Of a stretch of DNA of 64,000 nt, positions 1 to 8,541 are shown one piece after another. The notes beneath the pieces were generated by a model. That model had not been told where the DNA came from and made no database searches. It saw nothing but the letters and a program-made list of their open reading frames with translations. A program made the position numbers and the translations under genes. Position 1 is the stretch's first letter. Each line of letters starts with the position of its first letter. The DNA comes from Flavobacteriaceae bacterium PS02337 (GTDB lineage Bacteria; Bacteroidota; Bacteroidia; Flavobacteriales; Flavobacteriaceae): assembly GCA_029959285.1 (NCBI GenBank), contig JASCOE010000001.1:310001-374000 (forward strand), in the 5' to 3' direction.

Positions 1-98
1 TTCTCGTCTTCAAAAACAATTTTAGCATCAATTCGCTTTAAGCACTCTGGGCAAAGGCTTAATGTAAAGTCATAATAAGTATATTTTCTAACTGGCAT
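1..98 (-). CDS. Radical SAM protein, N-terminus only (possible Tes/MJ0619 type)
   Basis: Only the first 32 codons are inside the window; the gene runs off the left edge. The start is the ATG at 98-96, which overlaps the end of the upstream Lgt-like gene by 11 bp, so the two are probably cotranscribed and translationally coupled. The visible peptide has a CPECLKRIDAKIVFED-type start. From knowledge of the family, this Cys-x-x-Cys lead-in followed by an Asp-Ala-Lys-Ile stretch precedes the radical SAM core in proteins related to archaeal MJ0619 (tetraether lipid synthase Tes and relatives). The radical SAM CxxxCxxC motif itself is outside the window, so the assignment is an inference from 32 residues. 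Confidence 0.5.
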   Translation of the reverse strand, partial: MPVRKYTYYDFTLSLCPECLKRIDAKIVFEDE

Positions 99-831
99 TT
101 TTTACAAATAAATTTAAAATTGTTTTGTTATAATAGAGCAGACAAATCAAACATAAAATCTGAATCGAGCTTATTCCAAAAATCAGGAAATAATTGGGTT
201 TCAGAAATTCTACAAAAAAGCGAAATCCGAAATAGGCAATCATAAAATATTGAAATATAAGTCCGTTTTTGATATTTCTGGCTTTTAATTTCTTCAAAGT
301 AAAAAACAAAATAATCAGAAAAATTAATTCGTATAATGCAATCGGATGCCTCATAATATTATCACCAAGATTCATGCCCATAAAAAAGGTTGTTTGTTTT
401 CCATATGTAAACTCATTGGTTCCAGATAAAAAACAGCCAACTCTTCCAATAAAAATTCCTAAAATGATCGGAAAAGTAAACAAATCACCTGATGATTCTT
501 TTTCGCCAATAATTTTCTTAGCAATTTCAACTCCTAAAAGTCCGCCAAACAATCCTCCCATAATTGTTTTTGCATTGAAGAGTTCTAAAATTGATATTCC
601 ATCAAGATGAAAAACAGGATTTTCTAGAAATCCCATAATTCTAGAGCCTAAAAAAGCTCCAATTGCCGCTCCCAATATAATGGATAATCTATTGGTTGAA
701 ACAATTGTATCATTTGTTCTTTTTCTCAAAAAAATATAATATCGATATCCCAAGAAAAAAGCTAGATATTCTAAGACTAAATGGACATTAATTTCATACC
801 CAAAAATAACTGGCTCAAAAGGTAACTTCAT
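88..831 (-). CDS. Prolipoprotein diacylglyceryl transferase-like membrane protein (Lgt paralogue)
   Basis: A 247-aa polytopic membrane protein with the Lgt layout. It has a GGLFGGLLG stretch (92-100), GRVGCFLSG (129-137, keeping the Arg of the Lgt signature), RHPIALYE (161-168) and a C-terminal RFFVEF Arg (204). Lgt transfers diacylglycerol from phosphatidylglycerol to the lipobox Cys of pre-lipoproteins. Here the essential His of the E. coli HGG motif is replaced by Phe95, and the Glu after the GRxxxF motif is not conserved (Thr138). I therefore read it as a paralogue rather than the housekeeping enzyme. It overlaps a radical SAM gene by 11 bp, which suggests a shared lipid-related reaction (inference). 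Confidence 0.75.
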   Translation of the reverse strand: MKLPFEPVIFGYEINVHLVLEYLAFFLGYRYYIFLRKRTNDTIVSTNRLSIILGAAIGAFLGSRIMGFLENPVFHLDGISILELFNAKTIMGGLFGGLLGVEIAKKIIGEKESSGDLFTFPIILGIFIGRVGCFLSGTNEFTYGKQTTFFMGMNLGDNIMRHPIALYELIFLIILFFTLKKLKARNIKNGLIFQYFMIAYFGFRFFVEFLKPNYFLIFGISSIQILCLICLLYYNKTILNLFVKNAS

Positions 832-950
832 TCTTTACACTATAATTTAATACTATAATTCTGTAAAGATGCAAAAAAATGTTTTCAAACTGATGTTGAT
901 AAAATATTATCTTTGAAAAAATGTTTTTGATTCATTCGACTTATAAAGTA

Positions 951-980
951 AAAGCTGTTCCAGTTTGGAACAGCTTTTTT
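951..980 (+). terminator. Orphan rho-independent terminator
   Basis: An 11-bp stem (951-961 pairing with 967-977) with a 5-nt loop is followed by a run of T on the plus strand. No plus-strand gene lies upstream: the neighbour is the start of the minus-strand Lgt-like gene. It would end a short unannotated transcript from the 832-950 interval, or shield the WYL gene. Confidence 0.6.
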
Positions 981-1004
981 ATTTCTTTAAACATTAAACC
1001 TTTG

Positions 1005-1012
1005 TAACTTTG
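1005..1012 (+). promoter_or_regulatory. Bacteroidota -7 box (TAACTTTG) for the WYL regulator gene
   Basis: A perfect TAnnTTTG match sits 29 nt before the ATG at 1042 and just after the orphan terminator. No clear -33 TTTG is present at the usual distance. Confidence 0.45.
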
Positions 1013-1041
1013 AACCTCAAAACCTTAGAATCTTAAAAAAA

Positions 1042-2001
1042 ATGCTCGACGAAACTCCAAAACGATTTGACCGAATTGTTGCTATTCTCATTCAATTACA
1101 ATCTAAAAAAATTGTAAAAGCGCAGGAATTAGCCGACCGTTTTGATTGCAGTTTACGAACTATTTATAGAGATATCAGAACTTTAGAAGCTTCTGGAGTT
1201 CCTATATATAGTGAAGCGGGCGTTGGTTATGCTTTAATGGATGGTTATCGACTTCCGCCGGTTATGTTTACGCGCGAAGAAGTCAGTAGTTTTATTGCAG
1301 CAGAAAAATTGATTCAGAAATTTACAGATCCTGTTTTAGGAAATCACTATGCAACTGCGATGTACAAGCTAAAATCGGTTTTGAAAAGCAGCGATAAGGA
1401 TTGGCTTTCAAACATAGAATCGCGAGTGATTATGCAAAACGCAGAACCGATGTTTCATGATAATTCTCCGAATACTTTGACTGCTTTGTTTGAAAGTATT
1501 GCAGAAAAGAAACAGATTTTACTTTCGTATAAAACCTTTGGAAAAGATGAACTAACAGAACGTAATCTAGAACCTGTTGGTGTTTTCCATGACAATAATA
1601 ATTGGTACTTTTTGGGTTTTTGTCATTTGCGAAAAGATTACAGGCAATTTAGAACCGATAGAATTCAAAACCTCAAAAAAACCGATTTAGATTTTACAAT
1701 TGAACACGATTCTCTAGAAACCTATCTGAGTAAAACGGAAACAATTCCGACTACAAAAGTCCGTCTTTTAGTTGAAAAGAAAATAGCGCGATATCTGACA
1801 TTCGAAAGAAAATATCATGGTTTTGTTTCCGAAAAAGAAGTTGGTAATCATTTAGAGATGACATTTATGTGTCGTGATATCGAAAGCGGTTTTCCGAGAT
1901 GGTTCTTGATGTTTGGCGATTATGCGACTATTTTGGAACCCGAAATTTTGAAGACAAAGGTTTTAGATTTAATAGAAATCAATAAAAAAAGACTTTCATA
2001 A
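1042..2001 (+). CDS. YafY-type transcriptional regulator (HTH_11 + WYL domain)
   Basis: A 319-aa DNA-binding regulator. Residues 8-70 form an HTH_11 winged helix (RFDRIVAILIQLQSK... then SLRTIYRDIRTLEASGVPI). A WYL sensor domain occupies about 140-240, with the characteristic NNWYFLGFCHLRKDYRQFRTDRI stretch split around residues 187-209. A WYL C-terminal extension follows. In this family the WYL domain binds a nucleic-acid or small-molecule ligand and changes DNA binding. The convergent neighbour encodes a DinB protein; regulators of this type often sit beside the DinB or glyoxalase gene they control, and a TGACAA/TTGTCA palindrome lies in the DinB promoter. Direct control is an inference. 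Confidence 0.88.
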   Translation: MLDETPKRFDRIVAILIQLQSKKIVKAQELADRFDCSLRTIYRDIRTLEASGVPIYSEAGVGYALMDGYRLPPVMFTREEVSSFIAAEKLIQKFTDPVLGNHYATAMYKLKSVLKSSDKDWLSNIESRVIMQNAEPMFHDNSPNTLTALFESIAEKKQILLSYKTFGKDELTERNLEPVGVFHDNNNWYFLGFCHLRKDYRQFRTDRIQNLKKTDLDFTIEHDSLETYLSKTETIPTTKVRLLVEKKIARYLTFERKYHGFVSEKEVGNHLEMTFMCRDIESGFPRWFLMFGDYATILEPEILKTKVLDLIEINKKRLS

Positions 2002-2004
2002 AAA

Positions 2005-2047
2005 AACTCCCAAAGAGAATTTTCGTTCTTTCTTTGGGAGTTGTTTT
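2005..2047. terminator. Bidirectional terminator between the WYL and DinB genes
   Basis: A 12-bp perfect stem (2005-2016 with 2031-2042) has T-rich tracts on both sides: T-run after 2042 on the plus strand and after 2005 on the minus strand. It serves the two convergent genes. Confidence 0.9.
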
Positions 2048-2061
2048 TTATTTTCTGAAGA

Positions 2062-2541
2062 TTATCTTTCCCAGAAAAATGGTGGCTCGATATTTAAAGC
2101 TCTTAAATATACATACGCTTGCCCGCGGTGATGCACTTCATTATCAATAAAATATAAAATGTTCTGAATTACAGGAAATTCATATTGACCAAAAAGATTA
2201 AAGGTTTCGCTAAAATCTTCAATCGCTAATTGTTCCCAATATTTGTTGATTTCTGCAGTTGCTTCATCCCATTTTTCAAGATATTGCGCTTTAAAAATCA
2301 ATTTTTCAGCTCCTTCTGAGAATGGTGCTGTTTCTTTAGTCACAATTCCTTTTAAACCCGGAACCGCAATAGCCAAAAGTTCATCGACTAATTTTGCGAA
2401 AGGGCGCATTCCTCCTATCGAAAATTCGAAAAAATCTTTCTCAGGAAAAAGCTCAATCAAACGACGTGTTAACGCTCTGTGTCCTTGCCAGTGTTTTAGT
2501 AAATCTTCTGAAGTGATTACTTGTGCTTCTAATGTTTTCAT
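2062..2541 (-). CDS. DinB family protein
   Basis: A 159-aa protein of the DinB/YfiT metal-binding four-helix-bundle family. Visible features are a helix-1 His in LLKHWQGHRALTRRLIELFP (about residues 15-33) and the C-terminal EVHHRGQAYVYLRAL segment (about 135-149), whose His residues complete the metal triad in this family. Members include thiol (bacillithiol or mycothiol) transferases and many proteins of unknown function, often induced by stress. I cannot name the substrate. It is read from its own promoter, which contains a palindrome, and converges on the WYL regulator across a shared terminator. Confidence 0.8.
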   Translation of the reverse strand: MKTLEAQVITSEDLLKHWQGHRALTRRLIELFPEKDFFEFSIGGMRPFAKLVDELLAIAVPGLKGIVTKETAPFSEGAEKLIFKAQYLEKWDEATAEINKYWEQLAIEDFSETFNLFGQYEFPVIQNILYFIDNEVHHRGQAYVYLRALNIEPPFFWER

Positions 2542-2571
2542 GGTTTTAAAGTTTAAATATTTTTAATACTT

Positions 2572-2606
2572 CAAAAGTAAAATGGGCTGGTGACAACAGT
2601 TTGTCA
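2572..2606 (-). promoter_or_regulatory. dinB-gene promoter with candidate operator palindrome
   Basis: On the minus strand a TACTTTTG -7 box lies at 2579-2572, 30 nt before the ATG. Upstream, at 2591-2606, is TGACAA-cagt-TTGTCA, a palindrome with 6-bp arms placed where the -33 contact would be. That position suits a repressor, possibly the adjacent WYL protein (inference). Confidence 0.45.
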
Positions 2607-2751
2607 GCAGGAAAAAATATTTTAAAAAAAAATACTTGTAATTCATTTTTACTTAAATAGCATCTAAAAATTCATAAAATACTAACAATCATAAATTTAA
2701 TAAGAAATAATTTCGTAATTTTAAGTAAACCAACTAATGAAAATATGAAAT

Positions 2752-5700
2752 ATGAGAGCTGCTCTACTTCTACTTTTATTATTTTATTCGGCTATATCTA
2801 CATCACAAGGAATAGTAGTCGACACTACAACTTTGGGCATACCTGAACTAATACGTGCAGAATTGATGCAAAATGGCTGTTCAAACGAAAGTAATTTCAA
2901 ATTCTCATCTCATCAAGGTATCGGTAAATTCACAAACACCAATCCAAACTTTCCTATTTCAAGCGGAATCATCATACGAAACGGAATTGCCAAATATTCA
3001 GAAGGATCTTATACAGGAAACAATGAAAGCAGCAGACTTAATAATGCTACTGACAGTGATTTACAAATTATCAGTGATAGCAACGGTCAAATTGTTCCTG
3101 TTACCGATGTGAGTTTTATTCAATTTGATTTTACACCTTTGTCGAGCAATTTTAGTTTTGATTTTCTTTTTGCTTCAAATGAATACGGTGAATTTCAATG
3201 CGGTTTCAGTGATGTTTTTGCTTTTATACTGACTGATTTAACAACGGGAATTTCTACAAATCTCGCCGTTGTACCGGGAACGAATACTCCAGTTTCGGTT
3301 AAGAATATTAGAGATCAGCAATACAATTCATCTTGTTTATCTGCGAACGCCAATTTATTCGATCGTTATAATTTTACAAATCCTGCTGGATCGCCCATCA
3401 ATATGAGAGGTGAAACTAAAGTTTTAACTGCTTCTTCAACTGTAATTCCAAACAGAACTTATCGCATAAAATTGGCAATTGGAGATTATAATGACAGCAA
3501 TTATGATTCGGCAGTTTTTATAAAAGGAGGCAGTTTTATGACCACTATGGATTTAGGTCCTGACAGAACTATTTGCCAAGGAGAAAAAATTACGCTTAAA
3601 TCTGATCTTGTCGGCAATTACAATTATGTCTGGACATTAAATGGAGTAGTAATTCCAAATGAGAACAGCAATTCTTTGACAATCGATAAAGCTGGAACTT
3701 ACGGAGTGACAGCAACGCTTTCTGGATGTGTGGTTAAAGACGAAGTTGTAGTTCAAGATCTGATTATTAAATCTCCCAAAAACTTAACTGCGTGTTACAG
3801 TGCAAGCGGGACCTATCAATATGATTTAACTCAAAATAATCTAGCCGAACTAGGAATTGATCCGACTAAATTTGCAATTTATTATTTTGATTCTCAAACT
3901 TCAGCCAATGCAAATAGTCCCGCCATACCCGAAAATCAATTAAAATCATATACAAGTTCTGGCAATCAAACTATTTATATAAAAGCAGTTCCTGTTGATG
4001 ATAAACCTTTCTTTTGTAACAATGTGATTTCATTTAATTTATTGGTAACTAATCCAATCAATATTGTAAAACCACCAGACATTAATGCGTGTGATAACAT
4101 TTTTAAAAATGTAGCCGTTAATTTAACTGTTAATGAAAATCTTATCTTAAATGGATTAAATTCTTCGGAATACAAAATCAGTTATTACCAAATTGAAACT
4201 GATGCCAACAATGCTAAAAACGGCATTTCAGATCCGAAAGCATTCTTAACATCTTCATCACAATCACCAAAAACTATTTGGGTTCGCGTTGAAAATATTT
4301 CAAACTCCTTTTGTTACACATCAGTAAATTTCAATATCATTGTTAATCCGCTACCACCAGTAGATAAGATTCCGAATGTTATTGCTTGCGACAGCTATAC
4401 GTTGCCGCCACTTGCAAATGGTGAATATAATACGTCAATAAATGGAACAGGAGCCAAACTAAATCCTGGAGATGTCATCACCAAAAGCGGCACTATATAC
4501 ATTTACAAAGCCTCAGCTACAAACAATTGTAGTAATGAGAGTAGCTTTAATATAACCCTGATTTACGAAATTGATTTTAAAAAAGAAGCATGTGGTCAAT
4601 ACGTCGTTCCGCAAGTTCCTGCTGGTGGTTTTTATACTCAGGCAGGAGGACGTGGAGATTCTATTCCAGAAGGAACAGCATTTACAACCAGCCAAACAAT
4701 TTATTATTATGCCATTATTAATGGATCTGTGTGTCGTGACATAGCAGTCCCTTTTATAGTTTATCCTTTGCCAGAAGTAGATAAACCTGAAAACATTGTA
4801 ACCTGTGATTCTTATACCTTGCCTCCTTTGGCAAACGGAAATTATTTTACATCAGCTGGCGGATTAGGAAAAGCTCTGAATGCTGGAGATAAGATAACTT
4901 CAAGCCAAACCTTATATATTTTTGCAAATGATGGAAGATGTACCAATGAGCATTCTTTTAAAATTGACATTGTTAATTCTCCCATTTTTGTTCCGATTTC
5001 GCGATGCGGAAGTTTTACTTTACCTCCAATTTCTATTGGCGGTTATTATGAAAGTCCAAGTGGTCAGGGTAAAAATATTCCAGCAGGAACTGTGATTACC
5101 ACTTCTCAAACCGTGTATTATTATGCGGTAACTACAACTTCTCCCAATTGTACTGAAAATCTAAAATATGTCATTACCATAAAACCACTGCCTTTGGTCG
5201 ACAAACCTATAAACAGATTGGAATGTGCTCGTTATGTTTTACCGCCATTAACAAATGGTAATTATTATACAAAAACCAACGGTGGCGGAACTCCATTAAA
5301 AGCAGGTGACGTCATTACCTCAACACAAACTCTCTATGTTTATTCCGTTGGACCTGAATGTACAAATGAGCATAGTTTTGTTGTTGAAATAAGACCTCTT
5401 CCATCTGTTGACAGTTTTACTGATGTTGTAACCTGCACGGCTTTTCAACTTCCAAAACTAAGAAATGGAAAATACTACACCGCAACAGGAGGTCCAAACG
5501 GTTTAGGAACTCAAATTGCCGAGGGAACAGCCATCAATACAACACAGACTATTTATATTTATAATGAATGGGCAGATTTTAAGTCTTGCAGTAATGAAAC
5601 ATTTTTTAAGGTTAATTACAACGGAATTGATGTTGGCGAGTTTAGTAACATAAATGTGTGCGACAGTTATACTTTGCCTCCGCTAAAATTGGGTAATTAT

Positions 5701-6807
5701 TATGGACAGCCAAACGGAAAAGACCCCATTATTCCAGCTGGAACTATTTTACAAACCTCACAAATCGTTTATGTTTATGCTATTTCAGGCAATCGTTTGA
5801 CTTGTACTAGCGAAAAGAGTTTTTCGGTTACAATATCTAAAACTCCTATATTGACCGATACTCCCGACATTGCTATTTGCGAAAGCTATACTTTACCTCC
5901 TTTAGAAATCGGAAATTATTATAGCGAACCAAACGGAACTGGAACTCAATGTACAGCAGGGCAAAAAATAAATGCCAGTCAAAAAATGTATATCTATGCT
6001 GTTGCGACCACAAATTCGAGTTGCTTTGCTCAAGATGATTTTTACATTACTATTTATCCTTTAAAAAATTTTACTGTCCAAAACGGAGCAATTTGTGTTG
6101 ATTATAAAACAGGAACTTTACAGCATTCGGTAGAATTAAGTTCGGGAATTAATTCTCCTGATTATACCATCGAATGGTATTTGAACAATACAAAAATGGG
6201 TACAGGTCCAACTTATACCGCTGTTCAAGATGGAGTTTATACTATTATCCCTGTCAAAAACGTGCCTGATGTTGGTAACGATTGCGGTTATAATCCAACT
6301 ACTGTGACTGTCGAAAAATCCAGTCCAGCAATTGCAACCGTAACCGTGTCGGGCGAATTTGAAGATAATATAGATATTATAGTAAATCTAATTAATGGTT
6401 TCGGAACTTATGAATATCAACTTGATGATGGCGATTTTCAAACAAACAACATCTTTCAGAATGTAGATTCAGGAGAACATGCCATTACGGTAAGAGATAC
6501 AAAAGCCAATTGCGACAATCTTATTTTATTTGCCAAAGTACTCAAATACCCTAAATTTTTTACTCCAAATAACGATGGTTACCACGACACTTGGAACATT
6601 CCTGATCTGGCAGATCAACCAGATGCTGTCATTACAATTTTTGACCGTTACGGAAAACTCATAACTGTAATAAAACCTTCTGGCGCCGGCTGGGATGGTA
6701 ATTTCAATGGCAATCAACTTCCTTCTACAGATTACTGGTTTCTGGTTACGTATACCCAAAATGGCGTGATTCAGGAATTCAAAGCTCATTTTAGTATGAA
6801 ACGATAA
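2752..6807 (+). CDS. Choice-of-anchor L, repeat-rich adhesin with T9SS type B signal
   Basis: A 1351-aa secreted surface protein. A signal peptide (1-19, ending STSQG) precedes a choice-of-anchor L domain (about 25-265; note FDFLFASNEYGEFQCG and the AIGDYNDSNYDSAVFIKGG end). An Ig-like segment follows. Then come eight tandem repeats of about 80 residues (roughly 535-1130), each opening with Cys-x-x-(Tyr/Phe)-x-LPPL-x-x-Gly-x-Tyr, holding a TSQT-(L/I/V)-Y-x-Y core and a second Cys. The end is a gliding-motility-associated CHU_C domain (FFTPNNDGYHDTWNIPD... to MKR), the type B sorting signal removed after T9SS export. The likely role is adhesion or gliding on surfaces. The ATG at 2752 is the only in-frame start, since TGA lies two codons upstream. 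Confidence 0.88.
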   Translation: MRAALLLLLLFYSAISTSQGIVVDTTTLGIPELIRAELMQNGCSNESNFKFSSHQGIGKFTNTNPNFPISSGIIIRNGIAKYSEGSYTGNNESSRLNNATDSDLQIISDSNGQIVPVTDVSFIQFDFTPLSSNFSFDFLFASNEYGEFQCGFSDVFAFILTDLTTGISTNLAVVPGTNTPVSVKNIRDQQYNSSCLSANANLFDRYNFTNPAGSPINMRGETKVLTASSTVIPNRTYRIKLAIGDYNDSNYDSAVFIKGGSFMTTMDLGPDRTICQGEKITLKSDLVGNYNYVWTLNGVVIPNENSNSLTIDKAGTYGVTATLSGCVVKDEVVVQDLIIKSPKNLTACYSASGTYQYDLTQNNLAELGIDPTKFAIYYFDSQTSANANSPAIPENQLKSYTSSGNQTIYIKAVPVDDKPFFCNNVISFNLLVTNPINIVKPPDINACDNIFKNVAVNLTVNENLILNGLNSSEYKISYYQIETDANNAKNGISDPKAFLTSSSQSPKTIWVRVENISNSFCYTSVNFNIIVNPLPPVDKIPNVIACDSYTLPPLANGEYNTSINGTGAKLNPGDVITKSGTIYIYKASATNNCSNESSFNITLIYEIDFKKEACGQYVVPQVPAGGFYTQAGGRGDSIPEGTAFTTSQTIYYYAIINGSVCRDIAVPFIVYPLPEVDKPENIVTCDSYTLPPLANGNYFTSAGGLGKALNAGDKITSSQTLYIFANDGRCTNEHSFKIDIVNSPIFVPISRCGSFTLPPISIGGYYESPSGQGKNIPAGTVITTSQTVYYYAVTTTSPNCTENLKYVITIKPLPLVDKPINRLECARYVLPPLTNGNYYTKTNGGGTPLKAGDVITSTQTLYVYSVGPECTNEHSFVVEIRPLPSVDSFTDVVTCTAFQLPKLRNGKYYTATGGPNGLGTQIAEGTAINTTQTIYIYNEWADFKSCSNETFFKVNYNGIDVGEFSNINVCDSYTLPPLKLGNYYGQPNGKDPIIPAGTILQTSQIVYVYAISGNRLTCTSEKSFSVTISKTPILTDTPDIAICESYTLPPLEIGNYYSEPNGTGTQCTAGQKINASQKMYIYAVATTNSSCFAQDDFYITIYPLKNFTVQNGAICVDYKTGTLQHSVELSSGINSPDYTIEWYLNNTKMGTGPTYTAVQDGVYTIIPVKNVPDVGNDCGYNPTTVTVEKSSPAIATVTVSGEFEDNIDIIVNLINGFGTYEYQLDDGDFQTNNIFQNVDSGEHAITVRDTKANCDNLILFAKVLKYPKFFTPNNDGYHDTWNIPDLADQPDAVITIFDRYGKLITVIKPSGAGWDGNFNGNQLPSTDYWFLVTYTQNGVIQEFKAHFSMKR

Positions 6808-6930
6808 GGAGAAATAAAAAGAAAAAACTTCGTTTATATTGTTTCTGAATATTAATTTTAGAACCTCAACGCTAATAACAAATTAAACATCAGAACAAAA
6901 ACATTTTTTTAAACTAACAGTACTCAAATA

Positions 6931-7212
6931 ATGATTTTTAAAACCAAAACTGCCAACCAAAAAAATATTTTAAAAACTTTGGCATTTTATTTAATTTACA
7001 TCTTAATCGCAGTAATCTTTTTTTATGTTCTTCCGAATGGAATGTGTGCACCAGGCCCAAATGCAGTATTAATTTTGCTAGCACCATTTATAGTTGGAAT
7101 TTTCACAATAGTCAATTTGATAAAAACACTCATAAATAAAGAACATTTAGGTTCGCTAATAATCCATTTTGTTATTTTAATTATTTTACTCTTTTTGATC
7201 TTTTTAATTTAA
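6931..7212 (+). CDS. Small hypothetical membrane protein
   Basis: A 93-aa protein that I do not recognise. It has three hydrophobic segments (about 13-34, 43-62 and 72-93) and almost no extramembrane sequence, and contains GMCAPGPNAVLILLAPF in the loop leading to the second segment. It lies alone between the adhesin and thiL with more than 100 bp on each side, so it is probably monocistronic. Confidence 0.55.
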   Translation: MIFKTKTANQKNILKTLAFYLIYILIAVIFFYVLPNGMCAPGPNAVLILLAPFIVGIFTIVNLIKTLINKEHLGSLIIHFVILIILLFLIFLI

Positions 7213-7324
7213 GTTGAATAAACTTCGCTTTAACAAAACCAGAATAATCTAAACAAAAAGCTAAATCTTTTTACTCTAAATCAATAATCGAACATCGTTT
7301 ATAGTTATTCAAATCTCAACTTTG

Positions 7325-7348
7325 TACCTTTGCACCTTAATAACTTTG
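7325..7348 (+). promoter_or_regulatory. Two -7 boxes before thiL
   Basis: TACCTTTG (7325-7332) and TAACTTTG (7341-7348) both fit the Bacteroidota TAnnTTTG consensus and end 29 and 13 nt before the thiL ATG. Either could start transcription; no strong -33 element is seen. Confidence 0.4.
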
Positions 7349-7361
7349 GAACTTAACAGAA

Positions 7362-8414
7362 ATGATAGAAGATAAAAATCAGCAGAGAACTAGTTTAGCG
7401 CAATTGGGCGAATTTGGATTAATCGAACATTTAACCAAAAATTTTGACGTTACGCAAGAATCTACTTTAAAAAGTATTGGTGATGACGCAGCTGTTCTTG
7501 ATTTTAAAGATAAAAAAGTAGTAGTTTCTACCGATTTATTGATTGAAGGAGTTCATTTTGATTTGGCTTACATGCCTTTAAAACATTTAGGTTATAAAGC
7601 TGTTGTCGTAAATGTATCTGATATCTGTGCGATGAATGCAAAACCGACTCAAATTACGGTTTCTGTAGCGGTTTCAAATCGTTTTCCTCTTGAAGCTTTA
7701 GAAGAATTATTCGCAGGAATTACACACGCTGCAAAAGAATATAAAGTTGACGTTATTGGCGGCGATACAACCTCATCTCAAAAAGGTTTAATTATCAGTA
7801 TTACCGCAATTGGAGAAGCTGACGAAAATGAATTGGTTTACCGTAATGGAGCAAAACAAACCGATTTACTTGTTGTAACAGGAGATTTGGGTGCAGCTTA
7901 TATGGGATTGCAAGTTTTAGAACGCGAAAAACAAGTTTTCCAAGTCAATCCAAATAGTCAGCCCGATTTAGATCCTTATACGTATTTAGTTGAACGCCAA
8001 TTGAAGCCAGAAGCAAGAAAAGATGTTCGCACTTTGCTTCATGCATTAGACATAAAACCAACGGCTATGATTGATATTTCAGACGGATTATCTTCTGAAA
8101 TTATTCATATCTGTAAACAATCAAAAGTGGGTTGTAATTTATATGAAGATAAATTGCCATTAGATCCGCAATTTATTTCTACTTGTGAAGAATTTAATAT
8201 TGACAGCACAACAGTTGCCATAAACGGAGGTGAAGATTATGAACTTTTATTTACAATTGATATTAATGATTTTGATAAAATAAAAGGAAATCCGAATTTT
8301 TCTATTATCGGACATATGGCAGAAGAAAGTGAAGGAATTCACCTTGTAACTCGCGCCAATACAAAAATCGCTTTAAAAGCACGTGGTTGGGACGCTCTTA
8401 GTGAGGAAGCTTAA
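7362..8414 (+). CDS. thiL: Thiamine-monophosphate kinase ThiL
   Basis: A 350-aa cytosolic kinase that phosphorylates thiamine monophosphate with ATP to give thiamine diphosphate, the last step of cofactor synthesis. It has the PurM/ThiL fold signatures: GDDAAVL (40-46), STDLLIEGVHFD (56-67), VNVSDICAMNAKP, a GGDTTSS nucleotide/Mg loop, MIDISDGLSSE and GGEDYELLFT. The length is normal for the Bacteroidota enzyme. It stands alone, with a tandem -7 box upstream and a strong terminator downstream. Confidence 0.95.
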   Translation: MIEDKNQQRTSLAQLGEFGLIEHLTKNFDVTQESTLKSIGDDAAVLDFKDKKVVVSTDLLIEGVHFDLAYMPLKHLGYKAVVVNVSDICAMNAKPTQITVSVAVSNRFPLEALEELFAGITHAAKEYKVDVIGGDTTSSQKGLIISITAIGEADENELVYRNGAKQTDLLVVTGDLGAAYMGLQVLEREKQVFQVNPNSQPDLDPYTYLVERQLKPEARKDVRTLLHALDIKPTAMIDISDGLSSEIIHICKQSKVGCNLYEDKLPLDPQFISTCEEFNIDSTTVAINGGEDYELLFTIDINDFDKIKGNPNFSIIGHMAEESEGIHLVTRANTKIALKARGWDALSEEA

Positions 8415-8453
8415 TTCTCAGTCGCGTTCGCAGTATGCAGCAACAACCTAATC

Positions 8454-8494
8454 AAAAATCCTATCAGATTTCAAGAACCTGATAGGATTTTTTT
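8454..8494. terminator. Terminator downstream of thiL and the response regulator
   Basis: A 14-bp perfect stem (8454-8467 with 8479-8492) and an 11-nt loop are flanked by T-run on the plus side and A-run (T on minus) on the other. It can serve thiL and the convergent response-regulator gene. Confidence 0.9.
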
Positions 8495-8541
8495 ATTGAT
8501 AAATTTTGTTCTAAAAATCTGAAATCTAAAATCTAAAATTT

